This document shows positions 9,599-19,219 of a stretch of DNA of 35,674 nt, one piece after another. The stretch is taken from positions 1 to 35,674 of the forward strand of contig JAUYEF010000427.1 of the NCBI GenBank assembly GCA_030691635.1, read 5' to 3'. This DNA comes from Bacillota bacterium (GTDB lineage Bacteria > Bacillota > Sulfobacillia > JAUYEF01). Under the pieces are notes generated by a model, which saw nothing but the letters and a program-made list of their open reading frames with translations, ran no database searches and was not told where the DNA came from. The translations under genes and the position numbers were made by a program. Each line of letters opens with the position of its first letter. Within the stretch, counting starts at the first letter, position 1.

Positions 9599-10462
9599 CT
9601 AGTGATCAGCGCCGCTGTGTCCTTCTTTCATCTTTTTTCGGAGGACCTCAAAGAAATTCCAGTCCTTCAGCCTCACGAGATGCGCCTGTCTTTCGGCCCG
9701 CGACACAGAAACCACATCGCCTGGCTCCAGTCCCGCGCCCTGCTGGCCATCCACCGTCAAGAAGACATGCTCTGGCGAGCCCGCGAAGCTGATGCCCACC
9801 CTGCTCCTGCTGGATATGACCATAGCGCGCGAATACAGGCTATGAGGGCACACGGGCGTGATCAGTATGCAAGAAACCTCAGGGCTCACCAGAGGCCCGC
9901 CTGCGGACAGGGAATACGCGGTGGAGCCGGTGGCCGTCGAGACTATGAGGCCGTCGCCCGGGAATGTGTCTATGTAGCGGTCATCCACCCAGATGTTGAC
10001 CCGGATCAGCCGGGCAAACGGGCCTTTGGCGACGACGACTTCATTCAGCGCGCTGAACTCAGATGCCACGCCGCCTTCCCGCTCTACCCTGATGTCGAGC
10101 ATTGACCTGCGTTCGATGAAGAACTCGCCCCTGAGGAACTTGTCCAGCGTCGGAAAGAGGTCCGGAGTCTCCACTTCGGTCAAGAACCCGAGATGGCCGA
10201 GATTTACTCCGAGCAGCGGGATCTGGCCCGGTGCCGTGGCCCTGACGGCAGCCAGCAGTGTCCCGTCGCCGCCCAGCACCACGCAGTAGTCGGCGACGCT
10301 CGACCATTCGCTGGGGGGGACAGCGTCCCAGTTGCCGGCCAGTCCTTTGACATCGGGAGACAGGATGACTTCGACGCCTCTCTGGCTCAAGAACTCGCCG
10401 GTGGCCACCGTGTACTTCAGTGCATCCGTCTTGCTGAGGTTCGGGAAGATGGCTATTCGCAT
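9599..10462 (-). CDS. nadK: NAD(+) kinase
   Basis: VVLGGDGTLLAAVRATAPGQIPLLGVNLGHLGFLTEVE, FPGDGLIVSTATGSTAYSLSAGGPLVSP. Confidence 0.95.
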   Translation of the reverse strand: MRIAIFPNLSKTDALKYTVATGEFLSQRGVEVILSPDVKGLAGNWDAVPPSEWSSVADYCVVLGGDGTLLAAVRATAPGQIPLLGVNLGHLGFLTEVETPDLFPTLDKFLRGEFFIERRSMLDIRVEREGGVASEFSALNEVVVAKGPFARLIRVNIWVDDRYIDTFPGDGLIVSTATGSTAYSLSAGGPLVSPEVSCILITPVCPHSLYSRAMVISSRSRVGISFAGSPEHVFLTVDGQQGAGLEPGDVVSVSRAERQAHLVRLKDWNFFEVLRKKMKEGHSGADH

Positions 10463-10525
10463 GGAGTCTCCTGTCCAGCCTGTATAGGACCTGCATGCTA
10501 TTCTGCATAAAATAACACGTCTCCT

Positions 10526-11356
10526 TCAACTGCGCGGCGGACCACAAGCAGAGCTGTGCGCCCTGGCGACTGCTTCATCTATTTCTTTTGAGGTCAGGCC
10601 CGCTCCGTCACCCGGAGAGTGGACGGCATAGAGGAGAAACTCGATGTTGCCCTCCGGGCCCCTGATTGGAGAAGGCATGAGACCGAGACACCGGAATCCC
10701 TCGGCTTTGAGAAAACTGGAGACGCTCTCGAGGACTTGCCTGTGAGTCTCTTCAGACTTCACCACTCCCCCAGGCACCTGCCCTCTGCCGGCCTCAAACT
10801 GAGGCTTCACCAGTGCCACCAGGTGAAACGGGGTGTCGCAGGCGTGGGTGACCGCAGGCACGATTTTCGTGATGGAGATGAAGGACACATCCATCGTGAC
10901 GACCGTGGGTTTCTCCAAGATCATATCGCTGCTGAGGTACCTGGCGTTTGTCCTCTCGAGGAGAATGACGCGTGGGTCCTGGCGCAGCTTGTGGTGGAGT
11001 TGCCCGTAACCGACGTCGACCGCGTAGACCTTCCGCGCGCCGTGCTGCAGCAGGCAGTCGACGAACCCGCCGGTGGAAGAGCCCACGTCGAGCGCGCACG
11101 CCCCGTTGACCGGCACCGCGAACTCACGCAGCGCCGCCTCGAGCTTCAGCCCTCCGCGGCTGACATAAGGTATGGCGGGACCCTTCACCTCGATATGCGA
11201 TTCGGCCGGGATTCTCTGGCCGGGCTTCTCGGCGACCACGCCGCCCACACTGACCAGCCCAGCCATGACAAGCGCCTGGGCCTTCTGCCTGCTTTCCGCG
11301 AGGCCCCTCGCCACCAGTGCCGCGTCGAGCCGGGTCCTCTCCCCCGTCATCGCCAC
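10526..11356 (-). CDS. tlyA: TlyA family RNA methyltransferase (S4 domain plus FtsJ-like)
   Basis: RLDAALVARGLAESRQKAQALVMAGLVSVGG...YVSRGGLKLEAALREF..ALDVGSSTGGFVDCLLQHGARKVYAVDVGYGQL. Confidence 0.93.
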   Translation of the reverse strand: MAMTGERTRLDAALVARGLAESRQKAQALVMAGLVSVGGVVAEKPGQRIPAESHIEVKGPAIPYVSRGGLKLEAALREFAVPVNGACALDVGSSTGGFVDCLLQHGARKVYAVDVGYGQLHHKLRQDPRVILLERTNARYLSSDMILEKPTVVTMDVSFISITKIVPAVTHACDTPFHLVALVKPQFEAGRGQVPGGVVKSEETHRQVLESVSSFLKAEGFRCLGLMPSPIRGPEGNIEFLLYAVHSPGDGAGLTSKEIDEAVARAHSSACGPPRS

Positions 11357-11386
11357 CGCCTTCCGTCTGTGGGCCTACGCTGGAGG

Positions 11387-13255
11387 TCATCTCTGACAGA
11401 GCGAAAGCGCGCGCTCCGCGATTCCCGGCGCATCCAGGCCAAGTCGCTCTCTCAGCGCCTCCGCGGCTCCATGTTCAACGTAGGCGTCCGGTACGGCCAC
11501 ACTGTCGAATACGACGGCACGCGCCCCCTGCTCCTGCGCGAGTCTGCTTACTATGAGGGAACCGGCGCCCCCGATCCCGGCGCCTTCTTCCACCACGAGC
11601 AGCGCCCTGGTCTTGAAGGCGTGTGTCCTGACAGTCTCCCAGTCCAGAGGCTTCAAGAAGCGCAGGTTCAGGACCGTGGCCTTGACGGCGCGTTCCTTGA
11701 GTCTATCCGCCGCCTCCAGGCATGCGTCGAGGCAGTGGCCCACCGCCGCGATGCAGAGGTCTTGGCCCCTTCTGACCACCTCAGCCTTTCCCCATTCTAC
11801 CGGCGCAGAGTCCCGGGGCGGAGCGACCTCGCCGCGCGGGTACCTGATCGCGCAGGGGCCGCGCGATGCGATCGCCAGGTCAAGCATCGCCGAGAGTTCG
11901 CCGGCCGAGGAAGGCGCCATCAATGCAAGGTTGGGTACCGGCAAAAGGTATGTGATGTCAAAGACACCCTGGTGAGTCTCTCCGTCCTCACCGACGATGC
12001 CGGCACGGTCGAGCGCGAAGACCACCGGCAGCTTCTGAAGGCACACATCGTGGTTGACCTGGTCATAGGCACGCTGCAGGAAAGTCGAGTAGACCGCGAC
12101 GACAGGCGAAAGCCCTCCCGCGGCCATACCCGCCGCCAGGGTCACGGCATGCTGCTCGGCGATGCCAACGTCGAAGAAACGGTCCGGGAACTCCCTGGCG
12201 AAGCCCGCCAGCCCGGTGCCGTCCGCCATCGCTGCGGTTATCGCGACGACCCTGGGGTCGCGGCGCGCGATATCTCTCAGCGCCGAACCGAAGGCGGAGC
12301 TGTACGAAGGTCTGCCGCCCGGTTTCACCGGATGGCCGGTCTCCGGGTCGAACGGACCGGGACCGTGGAAGACGCCGGGGTCCTGCTCGGCGAGCTGGTA
12401 ACCCTTGCCCTTCCGCGTGACGACATGAACGACGGTCGGCCCCGAGGAGTCGCGGGCGTGCCTCAGGATCGCCTCAAGTTCGCTGGTGTTGTGCCCGTCC
12501 ACAGGGCCAAGATAGGTGAACCCCAGCTCCTCGAACAGCACTCCGGGCACCACCAGGTATTTCAAGCTGTCCTTTATCCTGCGGCACACGTCTGCCACAC
12601 TCTGTCCGGCGAGAGGAATCCTCCTGAGGAACTTCTCGATGTCGCCTTTGGCTCTCCGGTAGGCTGGACCGGTGCGTATGCGCGCAAGGTACTGGGCGAG
12701 GGCTCCAACGTTCGATGAAATGGACATGCCGTTGTCGTTGAGGACGATGATGATGCGGGTCTTTTCCCTTCCGGCGTGGTTCAGAGCTTCGAAGGACATG
12801 CCTCCTGTCGTCGCACCGTCGCCTATGACGGCCACGACATGGTAGTTGTCCTTGGACAGGTCCCGCGCTGCGGCGAGGCCCATCGCGGCGGATATCGATG
12901 TGCTCGCATGGCCCGTGCCGAAGGCGTCGTGCGGGCTTTCCTGCCTCTTTGGGAAACCAGACAGGCCCCCGAACTGCCTGAGGCTGGCAAACCTGCTGGA
13001 ACGCCCTGTGACGAGCTTGTGAGGGTAGCACTGGTGTCCGACGTCCCAGACTATCTTGTCCCGAGGTGAGTCGAAGACCCTGTGGAGCGCAATCGTGAGT
13101 TCAACCACGCCGAGGCTTGCCCCGAGGTGGCCCCCGGTGCAGGCGACGGTCCGGATTATCTTCTCCCGGATCTCCGATGCCAGAGCTTGTAGGTCGCGGG
13201 CATTGAGCCTCTTGAGGTCCGAAGGCCCGTGGATCCCATCCAACAAACCGTTCAA
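11387..13255 (-). CDS. dxs: 1-deoxy-D-xylulose-5-phosphate synthase
   Basis: 622 aa: HLGASLGVVELTIALHRVFDSPRDKIVWDVGHQCYPHKLVTGR...; GDGATTGGMSFEALNHAG; VVAVYSTFLQRAYDQVNHDVCLQKLPVVFALDRAGIVGEDGETHQGVFD. Confidence 0.97.
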   Translation of the reverse strand: MNGLLDGIHGPSDLKRLNARDLQALASEIREKIIRTVACTGGHLGASLGVVELTIALHRVFDSPRDKIVWDVGHQCYPHKLVTGRSSRFASLRQFGGLSGFPKRQESPHDAFGTGHASTSISAAMGLAAARDLSKDNYHVVAVIGDGATTGGMSFEALNHAGREKTRIIIVLNDNGMSISSNVGALAQYLARIRTGPAYRRAKGDIEKFLRRIPLAGQSVADVCRRIKDSLKYLVVPGVLFEELGFTYLGPVDGHNTSELEAILRHARDSSGPTVVHVVTRKGKGYQLAEQDPGVFHGPGPFDPETGHPVKPGGRPSYSSAFGSALRDIARRDPRVVAITAAMADGTGLAGFAREFPDRFFDVGIAEQHAVTLAAGMAAGGLSPVVAVYSTFLQRAYDQVNHDVCLQKLPVVFALDRAGIVGEDGETHQGVFDITYLLPVPNLALMAPSSAGELSAMLDLAIASRGPCAIRYPRGEVAPPRDSAPVEWGKAEVVRRGQDLCIAAVGHCLDACLEAADRLKERAVKATVLNLRFLKPLDWETVRTHAFKTRALLVVEEGAGIGGAGSLIVSRLAQEQGARAVVFDSVAVPDAYVEHGAAEALRERLGLDAPGIAERALSLCQR

Positions 13256-13328
13256 ACTAGATCACTTGACCTTTCACCGTTCTCCCAGTTCCTAAGTATG
13301 GCCCCGCCGCGCATTTGTTCCGCCGTAC

Positions 13329-13784
13329 TCAGGAAGCATGCACCAGGATCGCGGTGACGATGCCAAGAAGGGCTCCTGCGAACACCTCGAAGGGCGAATG
13401 GCCCAGGAGTTCCCTCAGCCTGACATCCCTGAACGTCTTGGAAGCATGCCACTCATGCATGATCTGGTTCAAGATCCGAGCCTGCCTGCCTGCGGACCTG
13501 CGTATGCCCGCTGCGTCGTACATGGTGAGCATGGCCAGCACGAAACTTATGGCGAACGCGTCCGAATCCCAGCCATGGACCAGCCCCGCGATTGTGGCAA
13601 GAGCGGTAACCAGCGCGCTATGCGCGCTCGGCATGCCGCCCGGGCCCACAAGCAGCTCGAAATCGAAGCCGGAGTCCTTCCTGAAAGAGAAAGCCACCTT
13701 GAGCACCTGCGCACATAGCCATGCGAGCAGCGGAGACAAGAGTATCTTGTGACCCTTGAGTGCGGCGATCAATCCCATGAGCAT
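13329..13784 (-). CDS. divergent PAP2 family (YuiD/DUF212-like) membrane protein
   Basis: KILLSPLLAWLCAQVLKVAFSF...GGMPSAHSALVTALATIAGLVHGWDSDAFAISFVLAMLTMYDAAGIRRSAGRQA. Start taken at the ATG overlapping the ispA stop (TAATG) rather than the longer ORF call. Confidence 0.88.
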   Translation of the reverse strand: MLMGLIAALKGHKILLSPLLAWLCAQVLKVAFSFRKDSGFDFELLVGPGGMPSAHSALVTALATIAGLVHGWDSDAFAISFVLAMLTMYDAAGIRRSAGRQARILNQIMHEWHASKTFRDVRLRELLGHSPFEVFAGALLGIVTAILVHAS

Positions 13785-14629
13785 TACCTCGACTTGACGT
13801 AGTTCACTAGGTCGCGCAACCACCATGCACGGTCATCGAACGGTACAAGGCTCTCCAGAGCCAGGGTGGCCTTGAGCGCGATCCTATCGCTCGTGGCTTC
13901 GACGCCGCATATCACTGGATATGTGATCTTGTCGCGGACGCCGTCCTGCCCCGCGAAGTCCTCCAAATCGTCGGCAGCCTGGTACAGCGCTCCGAAGTGA
14001 AGCGCGTAGTCCGTCAGAGCCTGCAGATCCTCCCGCGGAGCGCCTCCGAGGATGGCCCCCATCCTCGCGCTGGCGCAGAACATCCGGGCCGTTTTCAGCT
14101 CGTGGATTCGCTCGATCGTGGGCGCAGGTGTGCCGGAGGTCGCTCCCATGTCGAGCGCCTGCCCGCCAACCATGCCCCCAGGACCCGCCGCCCGCGCGAG
14201 CTCCAGCGCAAGGCCGGCCGCGACGTTCCCCGGCACGCCTTCAGACACCGATGATGCCAGCGCCTCGAACGCGAGCGTGAGCAGGCCGTCTCCGGCCAGG
14301 ATCGCGGTGGCTTCGTCAAACGCCACATGGACTGTGGGCTTGCCCCGGCGCACGGCGTCGTCATCCATCGCCGGCAGGTCGTCGTGCACGAGTGAATACG
14401 TATGCACGAGTTCTACCGCAGCCGCCGCGACCACCGCGGCGTCGGGTCCGCGGTACATGCTGTTGACGAACAGCAGCATCGCGGGTCTCAGTCGCTTGCC
14501 GCCGCCGAACACCGCGTATTCCATCGCCTGTGCCAGAGGCGACGGCACGCCTGCCTGGGATGACAGCAGGCGCCGGAGTTCGCCGTCTACCAGCCCAGCG
14601 CTCGAGTCGAGATGGTCCCTGAATCGCAT
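13784..14629 (-). CDS. ispA: polyprenyl synthetase (farnesyl/geranyl diphosphate synthase)
   Basis: GGGKRLRPAMLLFVN...VHTYSLVHDDLPAMDDDAVRRGKPTVH (DDxxxxD first Asp-rich motif); QAADDLEDFAGQDG. Confidence 0.95.
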   Translation of the reverse strand: MRFRDHLDSSAGLVDGELRRLLSSQAGVPSPLAQAMEYAVFGGGKRLRPAMLLFVNSMYRGPDAAVVAAAAVELVHTYSLVHDDLPAMDDDAVRRGKPTVHVAFDEATAILAGDGLLTLAFEALASSVSEGVPGNVAAGLALELARAAGPGGMVGGQALDMGATSGTPAPTIERIHELKTARMFCASARMGAILGGAPREDLQALTDYALHFGALYQAADDLEDFAGQDGVRDKITYPVICGVEATSDRIALKATLALESLVPFDDRAWWLRDLVNYVKSR

Positions 14630-14633
14630 GATG

Positions 14634-14870
14634 CTATCTTTCCACCTTGAACTCCTCGAGTTCCAATGCCCCGTCCTTGGCCCGGGTCACCAGCTCGATC
14701 CGCTTCTCCGCACCATCCAACAGCCGCGCACAGTGGCCGGACAGTTTGACCCCTTCTTCATAGAGGCGCAGGGCGGCGTCAAGGCCAAGGTCGCCCGCCT
14801 CGAGCAGCCTTACGATCTCCTCGAGCCGCGCGAGCGATGCCTCGAAGCTGGGCTTATCTTGCTCCGCCAT
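14634..14870 (-). CDS. xseB: exodeoxyribonuclease VII small subunit
   Basis: 78 aa: FEASLARLEEIVRLLEAGDLGLDAALRLYEEGVKLSGHCARLLDGAEKRIE. Confidence 0.95.
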   Translation of the reverse strand: MAEQDKPSFEASLARLEEIVRLLEAGDLGLDAALRLYEEGVKLSGHCARLLDGAEKRIELVTRAKDGALELEEFKVER

Positions 14871-16116
14871 CCTCTTCCTTACCTCCTGGATTCCATGCCG
14901 TCTTTCCTTTTATCTCGCACTCAAGCCTGCCGTCCGATAGCCGGACGCCGACCACTTCCCGCAGGTCGACCGCCCGGACCGACTTCAGCAATTCGCCAGA
15001 TGCATCCGAGCAGATGGCGTAGCCACGCGCAAGGATCTTGAGGGGGCTCAGAGCCTCCAGGCGCCCGACCAACGACCTGGCCTGGGCGTCCTTGTTCTCC
15101 ACGAGCCGGCGGGTCCACGAGAGCGCGTCCTTCAGCAGGTCATCCAAAGCCTGCCGCCGCTCGTTCACAAGGTCCTCTGGACGGCGCAGCACAGGCCTTG
15201 AGACGAGGCTTCCAAGCGCGTACCGCTTCTCGGCCAGCATACGGGATACGGCCTGTTTCGCCCTGTCCCTGAGTACAATCGTCCTGGCGCATGTTTCTTC
15301 GGCGTCCGGCACCACGAGCTCCGCAGCCGCGGAAGGGGTCGGAGCGCGCACGTCGGAAGCGAAGTCTGCTATCGTGAAATCGGTTTCATGACCGATGGCC
15401 GAAACAACCGGCACGGGACACGCGCGTATCGCGCGCGCCACCTTCTCCGAGTTGAAGGCCCACAGCTCCTCGATGGACCCCCCGCCGCGCCCGAGGATGA
15501 CGACGTCCACCTCTGGGACCTGCACGACCATCTCAAGCCCCCGGACGATGTCGTCCGGAGCAGCCTCTCCCTGCACGAGCACTTCACACAGCACAAGGCG
15601 CACTCCAGGGTGCCGCCGGCGGGCGATGTTTATGATGTCCCGGACGGCGGCTCCCTTTATGGAGGTGACGACCCCGACCCTGCGAGGCAGCGCGGGCAGC
15701 CGTCGTTTGAGCGCTGCTTCGAACAAGCCCTCCGCCTCGAGCCTGGCCTTCAGCTGGAGATAGGCCTTGTAGAGCGAGCCGATGCCGTCAGGCTGGATGT
15801 CGTCAACATACAGCTGGTACTGCCCGTCCCGCTCATAGACGCTCACTGAGCCGTAGGCGAGGACGGCCATCCCGTCCTCCGGTTCGAACTTCATCCGGGA
15901 AGCCTTGCTGCGGAACATAACGCAGCGCACAGACGCGGTGTCGTCCTTCAGCGTGAAATACAGGTGGCCAGACGTGTGCCGCCTGTAGTTTGAGATCTCG
16001 CCACGCACCCAGACACCCTGAAGCTCCGACGCTCCCTGGAGAAGGTCCCGGATCATGTGGGTGAGTTCCCTTACTGTCAGCGCGCCAAGGGGTCTGGCCA
16101 ATACCGGCATCCCCAT
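14854..16116 (-). CDS. xseA: exodeoxyribonuclease VII large subunit
   Basis: LTVRELTHMIRDLLQGASELQGVWVRGEISNYRRHTSGHLYFTLKDDTASVRCVMFR...GRGGGSIEELWAFNSEKVARAI..PVVSAIGHETDFTIADFASDVRAPTPSAAAE. Confidence 0.97.
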   Translation of the reverse strand: MGMPVLARPLGALTVRELTHMIRDLLQGASELQGVWVRGEISNYRRHTSGHLYFTLKDDTASVRCVMFRSKASRMKFEPEDGMAVLAYGSVSVYERDGQYQLYVDDIQPDGIGSLYKAYLQLKARLEAEGLFEAALKRRLPALPRRVGVVTSIKGAAVRDIINIARRRHPGVRLVLCEVLVQGEAAPDDIVRGLEMVVQVPEVDVVILGRGGGSIEELWAFNSEKVARAIRACPVPVVSAIGHETDFTIADFASDVRAPTPSAAAELVVPDAEETCARTIVLRDRAKQAVSRMLAEKRYALGSLVSRPVLRRPEDLVNERRQALDDLLKDALSWTRRLVENKDAQARSLVGRLEALSPLKILARGYAICSDASGELLKSVRAVDLREVVGVRLSDGRLECEIKGKTAWNPGGKEEDGGAR

Positions 16117-16179
16117 TCCCTGTTCTTGTCGTCCCGAGAGCCCGCGGTTGTCCCGACCGTCCGCATGCTCTCCCTGAGG

Positions 16180-17568
16180 CTATCTCGACCTGATATAGGC
16201 GTCGATCGCCTCTGCCGCCCGCTTGCCCGCTCCCATGGCCAGGATAACCGTCGCGGAGCCCGTGACGGCGTCGCCGCCCGCGTAGACACCCTCGCGAGTC
16301 GTGAGCCCTGTGGTTTCGTCCGCAATCAGGCCGCCCCACCTGTGAGTCTTCAGGCCCGGAGTCACCTGCGAGATGACCGGATTCGGGCTCGTGCCGAGCG
16401 CCATCACGACCGTGTCTACCTCCATCACGAAGTTCGAGCCTTTGACCTCCACCGGCCGGCGCCGGCCTGATTCGTCAGGCTCGCCTAGTTCCATCCGGGT
16501 GCACTCGATTCCAGAGACCCAGCCCTTATCGTTGCCGTGCACCTTCACAGGGTTAGTCAGCAGGTCGAATATGACGCCCTCTTCCTTGGCGTTTTCGATC
16601 TCTTCGAGCCGTGCCGGCATCTCCACTTCGCTGCGCCGGTAAATGATATGGGATGCATCTGCTCCAAGCCGCAGCGCGCACCTGACAGAGTCCATCGCCA
16701 CGTTGCCGCCGCCCACCACCGCAACCCTCTTGCCGCAGACTATCGGGGTGTCGTACTCAGGGAACATGTATGCCTTCATCAGGTTAGTCCGGGTGAGCCA
16801 TTCATTGGCCGAATACACGCCGTTGAGGTTCTCTCCCGGGATGTCCATGAACTTGGGCAATCCCGCGCCTGTCCCCAGGAATACCGCCTTGCACCCCTGC
16901 TCGAACATCTCATCCACGGTGATCGTCCTGCCTATGATCACATCAAGCGCGATCTCCACACCGAGACTCTTCACGTAGTCCACTTCCTGACGGACGATGG
17001 CCTTCGGAAGCCTGAACTCCGGTATGCCGTATATCAGCACACCACCGGGGGCGTGGAGCGCCTCAAAGATCGTGACGGCATAGCCCATCTTGGCCAGGTC
17101 GCCTGCACATGTGAGGCCGGCCGGCCCCGCGCCGACGACCGCGACCTTATGCCCGTTGGGCAGAGCCATCTGCGGCACGCCCACTAGGCCATTGTCCCGC
17201 TCGTAGTCGGCGCAATACCTCTCGAGCCTCCCTATCGCCACGCTCTCGCCTCTGCGGGCGAGGATGCAGATCTTCTCGCACTGCTCTTCCTGCGGGCAGA
17301 CTCTCCCGCAGACGGCCGGAAGGCTGTTAGTGTCCTTGATCTTCCGGGCCGCGCCCGCGACATCCCCATCCTTGACCATGCGGATGAACCCAGGGATGTC
17401 GACATTGACCGGACAACCGGCTATGCAGAAGGGCTTCTTGCACTGGATGCAGCGTGAAGCCTCACGGCGAGCCATCTCCCCAGTATAGCCGGTGGCCACT
17501 TCGTTGAAGTTCCCGACCCTGGCCCTGGGGTCCTGGTGCGGCATCGCCGTGCGTGAAGGTGATGCCAT
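16180..17568 (-). CDS. nfnB: GltA-type NADPH-binding flavoprotein, NfnB-like large subunit of NADH-dependent ferredoxin:NADP+ oxidoreductase
   Basis: EASRCIQCKKPFCIAGCPVNVDIPGFI..VCGRVCPQEEQCEKICILARRGESVAIGRLERYCADYE...KVAVVGAGPAGLTCAGDLAKMG; 1-nt overlap with nfnA. Confidence 0.85.
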   Translation of the reverse strand: MASPSRTAMPHQDPRARVGNFNEVATGYTGEMARREASRCIQCKKPFCIAGCPVNVDIPGFIRMVKDGDVAGAARKIKDTNSLPAVCGRVCPQEEQCEKICILARRGESVAIGRLERYCADYERDNGLVGVPQMALPNGHKVAVVGAGPAGLTCAGDLAKMGYAVTIFEALHAPGGVLIYGIPEFRLPKAIVRQEVDYVKSLGVEIALDVIIGRTITVDEMFEQGCKAVFLGTGAGLPKFMDIPGENLNGVYSANEWLTRTNLMKAYMFPEYDTPIVCGKRVAVVGGGNVAMDSVRCALRLGADASHIIYRRSEVEMPARLEEIENAKEEGVIFDLLTNPVKVHGNDKGWVSGIECTRMELGEPDESGRRRPVEVKGSNFVMEVDTVVMALGTSPNPVISQVTPGLKTHRWGGLIADETTGLTTREGVYAGGDAVTGSATVILAMGAGKRAAEAIDAYIRSR

Positions 17569-18404
17569 CAGCGATCACCTCCGCACTGGCAGTAGTGTTC
17601 GTTCGCGACCTTCTCCTCTGCAAGGTACATCTGGCTTCTCCGTATGGACTCTGCGTAGTCGACCAGGTGGCCGTCGAACATGGGCCCGTGAACGCAGCAG
17701 AACTTCGTCTGCCCACCGACGCTCACGCGGCATGCGCCGCACATTCCCGTGCCGTCGACCATTATGGGGTTGAGGCTGACCCAGGTCTTGATGCCATACG
17801 GCCTAGTCACATCCGCCGATACCCGCATCATCACGAGCGGCCCAATCGCGATCACTTCGTCCATCTTCGCGCCTGCCTTGATCAGGTCGGCCAGCTTCGT
17901 CGGGACAAACCCGTGATACCCACGTGTGCCATCGTCGGTGCAGACATGCAGCTCATTGGAGACCGCGGCCATTTCCTTCTCCATGATGAGCAGGTCGGCC
18001 GTACGGGCTCCGATGATGGAGATCACCTTCACGCCCTTCTGGTGCAGAGCTTTCGCCTTCGGGTACAGTGGCGCCACTCCGACACCGCCTCCGGCGCACA
18101 CAACCGTGCCGCTTTCCAGCAGTTCGGCAGGCACGCCCAGCGGTCCGACGAAATCGAGGATGCCCTGGCCCACCTCCAGAGTCCCCAACTCGCGGGTGGT
18201 CTTGCCCACTTCCTGGAATACAAGTGTGATAGTTCCTGCATCTCTGTCAAAGTCCGCAATGGTTAGTGGGACACGCTCTCCCTTCTCGTGGAGGCGTATG
18301 CTGACGAACTGCCCCGGCTGTGCCTTGCGGGCTACGAGCGGGGCCTCAATCACCATCTTCTTGTGAATCGATGTGAGATGCTCCTTCTCTAGAATCCTGA
18401 ACAT
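17568..18404 (-). CDS. nfnA: FAD/NAD-binding protein with [2Fe-2S] site, NfnA-like small subunit
   Basis: MFRILEKEHLTSIHKKMVIEAPLVARKAQPGQFVSIRLHEKGERVPLTIADFD..; C-terminal GTGMCGACRVSVGGQTKFCCVHGPMFDGHLVDYAE. Confidence 0.85.
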   Translation of the reverse strand: MFRILEKEHLTSIHKKMVIEAPLVARKAQPGQFVSIRLHEKGERVPLTIADFDRDAGTITLVFQEVGKTTRELGTLEVGQGILDFVGPLGVPAELLESGTVVCAGGGVGVAPLYPKAKALHQKGVKVISIIGARTADLLIMEKEMAAVSNELHVCTDDGTRGYHGFVPTKLADLIKAGAKMDEVIAIGPLVMMRVSADVTRPYGIKTWVSLNPIMVDGTGMCGACRVSVGGQTKFCCVHGPMFDGHLVDYAESIRRSQMYLAEEKVANEHYCQCGGDR

Positions 18405-18561
18405 CAGCGCCTTCCCCTCCCGAAATCTAGATCAAGATGCCCTGCCCATGCCCACAAAGCAAAGCTCAACCTACTTTCAACGAATTTGGTATCTTCTCCT
18501 TTAGCAGCAGCGGGCGCGGACGGGCAAAACCGGCGGCAAAACGAATGGATGAGGAGGTACG

Positions 18562-18960
18562 CTAAGCCAGCTGTTTTGTGAGCGTGCCCAGCACACCGTT
18601 CACGAAACGCCCGGAATCCTTCGTGCTGTATTCCTTGGCAAGTTCCACAGCTTCGTTGATTATAATACTGCGGGCGGTGGTGGTGTTGAGCATCTCGAAC
18701 AGCGCCATGCGGAGTATCGCACGGTCGATCAGCGGGAGTCGCTCCAAGAGCCAGCCTTTCAGAGTCGGCCTGATCATGTCGTCGAGCTCGGTGGCCCGGC
18801 TGCTTGTCCCATCAGCGATCGCGCGGGCGAACTGGACACCGTCTTCATCGACTCTCAGACCCTCAGACGCGAAGGCGAGGGCCGCGTCCACGCTTGTGCC
18901 CGCTGTCGCCATCTGGTACAAGGTCTTAAGCGCAAGCTGGCGCGCCTGCCTCCTTTTCAT
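18562..18960 (-). CDS. nusB: transcription antitermination factor NusB
   Basis: MKRRQARQLALKTLYQMATAG...MIRPTLKGWLLERLPLIDRAILRMALFEML..SIIINEAVELAKEYSTKDSGRFVNGVLGTL. Start set at MKRRQAR. Confidence 0.95.
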   Translation of the reverse strand: MKRRQARQLALKTLYQMATAGTSVDAALAFASEGLRVDEDGVQFARAIADGTSSRATELDDMIRPTLKGWLLERLPLIDRAILRMALFEMLNTTTARSIIINEAVELAKEYSTKDSGRFVNGVLGTLTKQLA

Positions 18961-18982
18961 CGTGTTACTCACTGGCGATGCA

Positions 18983-19219
18983 TCACCTGTCCGATGGTGG
19001 TAGGTATTTATCAATTATCTCCGCGAGGCTCTCCTGGCTTTCATCGATGCGCTTCCCGATCCTGTAGCCCAAGTAGGTGGAAGCCAGGATGAAAGCCGTC
19101 CAGAAGAACCCGAACCTCATGATCATGAGCGGGACCAGGAGGCCCAGCACAGTCCCGTAGAGCTTGCCTTTGTGGTTTGTCAGGATCTCAGACGCTATTC
19201 TCTCCCACAAGGTCCTCAC
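18983..19219 (-). CDS. DUF2273-like small membrane protein
   Basis: 78 aa: GKLYGTVLGLLVPLMIMRFGFFWTAFILASTYLGYRIGKRID, downstream of amaP with a GTGA overlap. Confidence 0.85.
   Translation of the reverse strand: MRTLWERIASEILTNHKGKLYGTVLGLLVPLMIMRFGFFWTAFILASTYLGYRIGKRIDESQESLAEIIDKYLPPSDR

Noticed and set aside
10619-12718. 699-aa plus-strand ORF antisense to tlyA/dxs
   Set aside because: Lies entirely opposite well-recognised TlyA and Dxs genes; low-complexity R/P/D-rich translation typical of GC-rich antisense frames; no family resemblance.
13785-13826. 14-residue N-terminal extension of the PAP2-family ORF
   Set aside because: Overlaps the end of ispA; the ATG in TAATG at 13784 is a standard coupled start.
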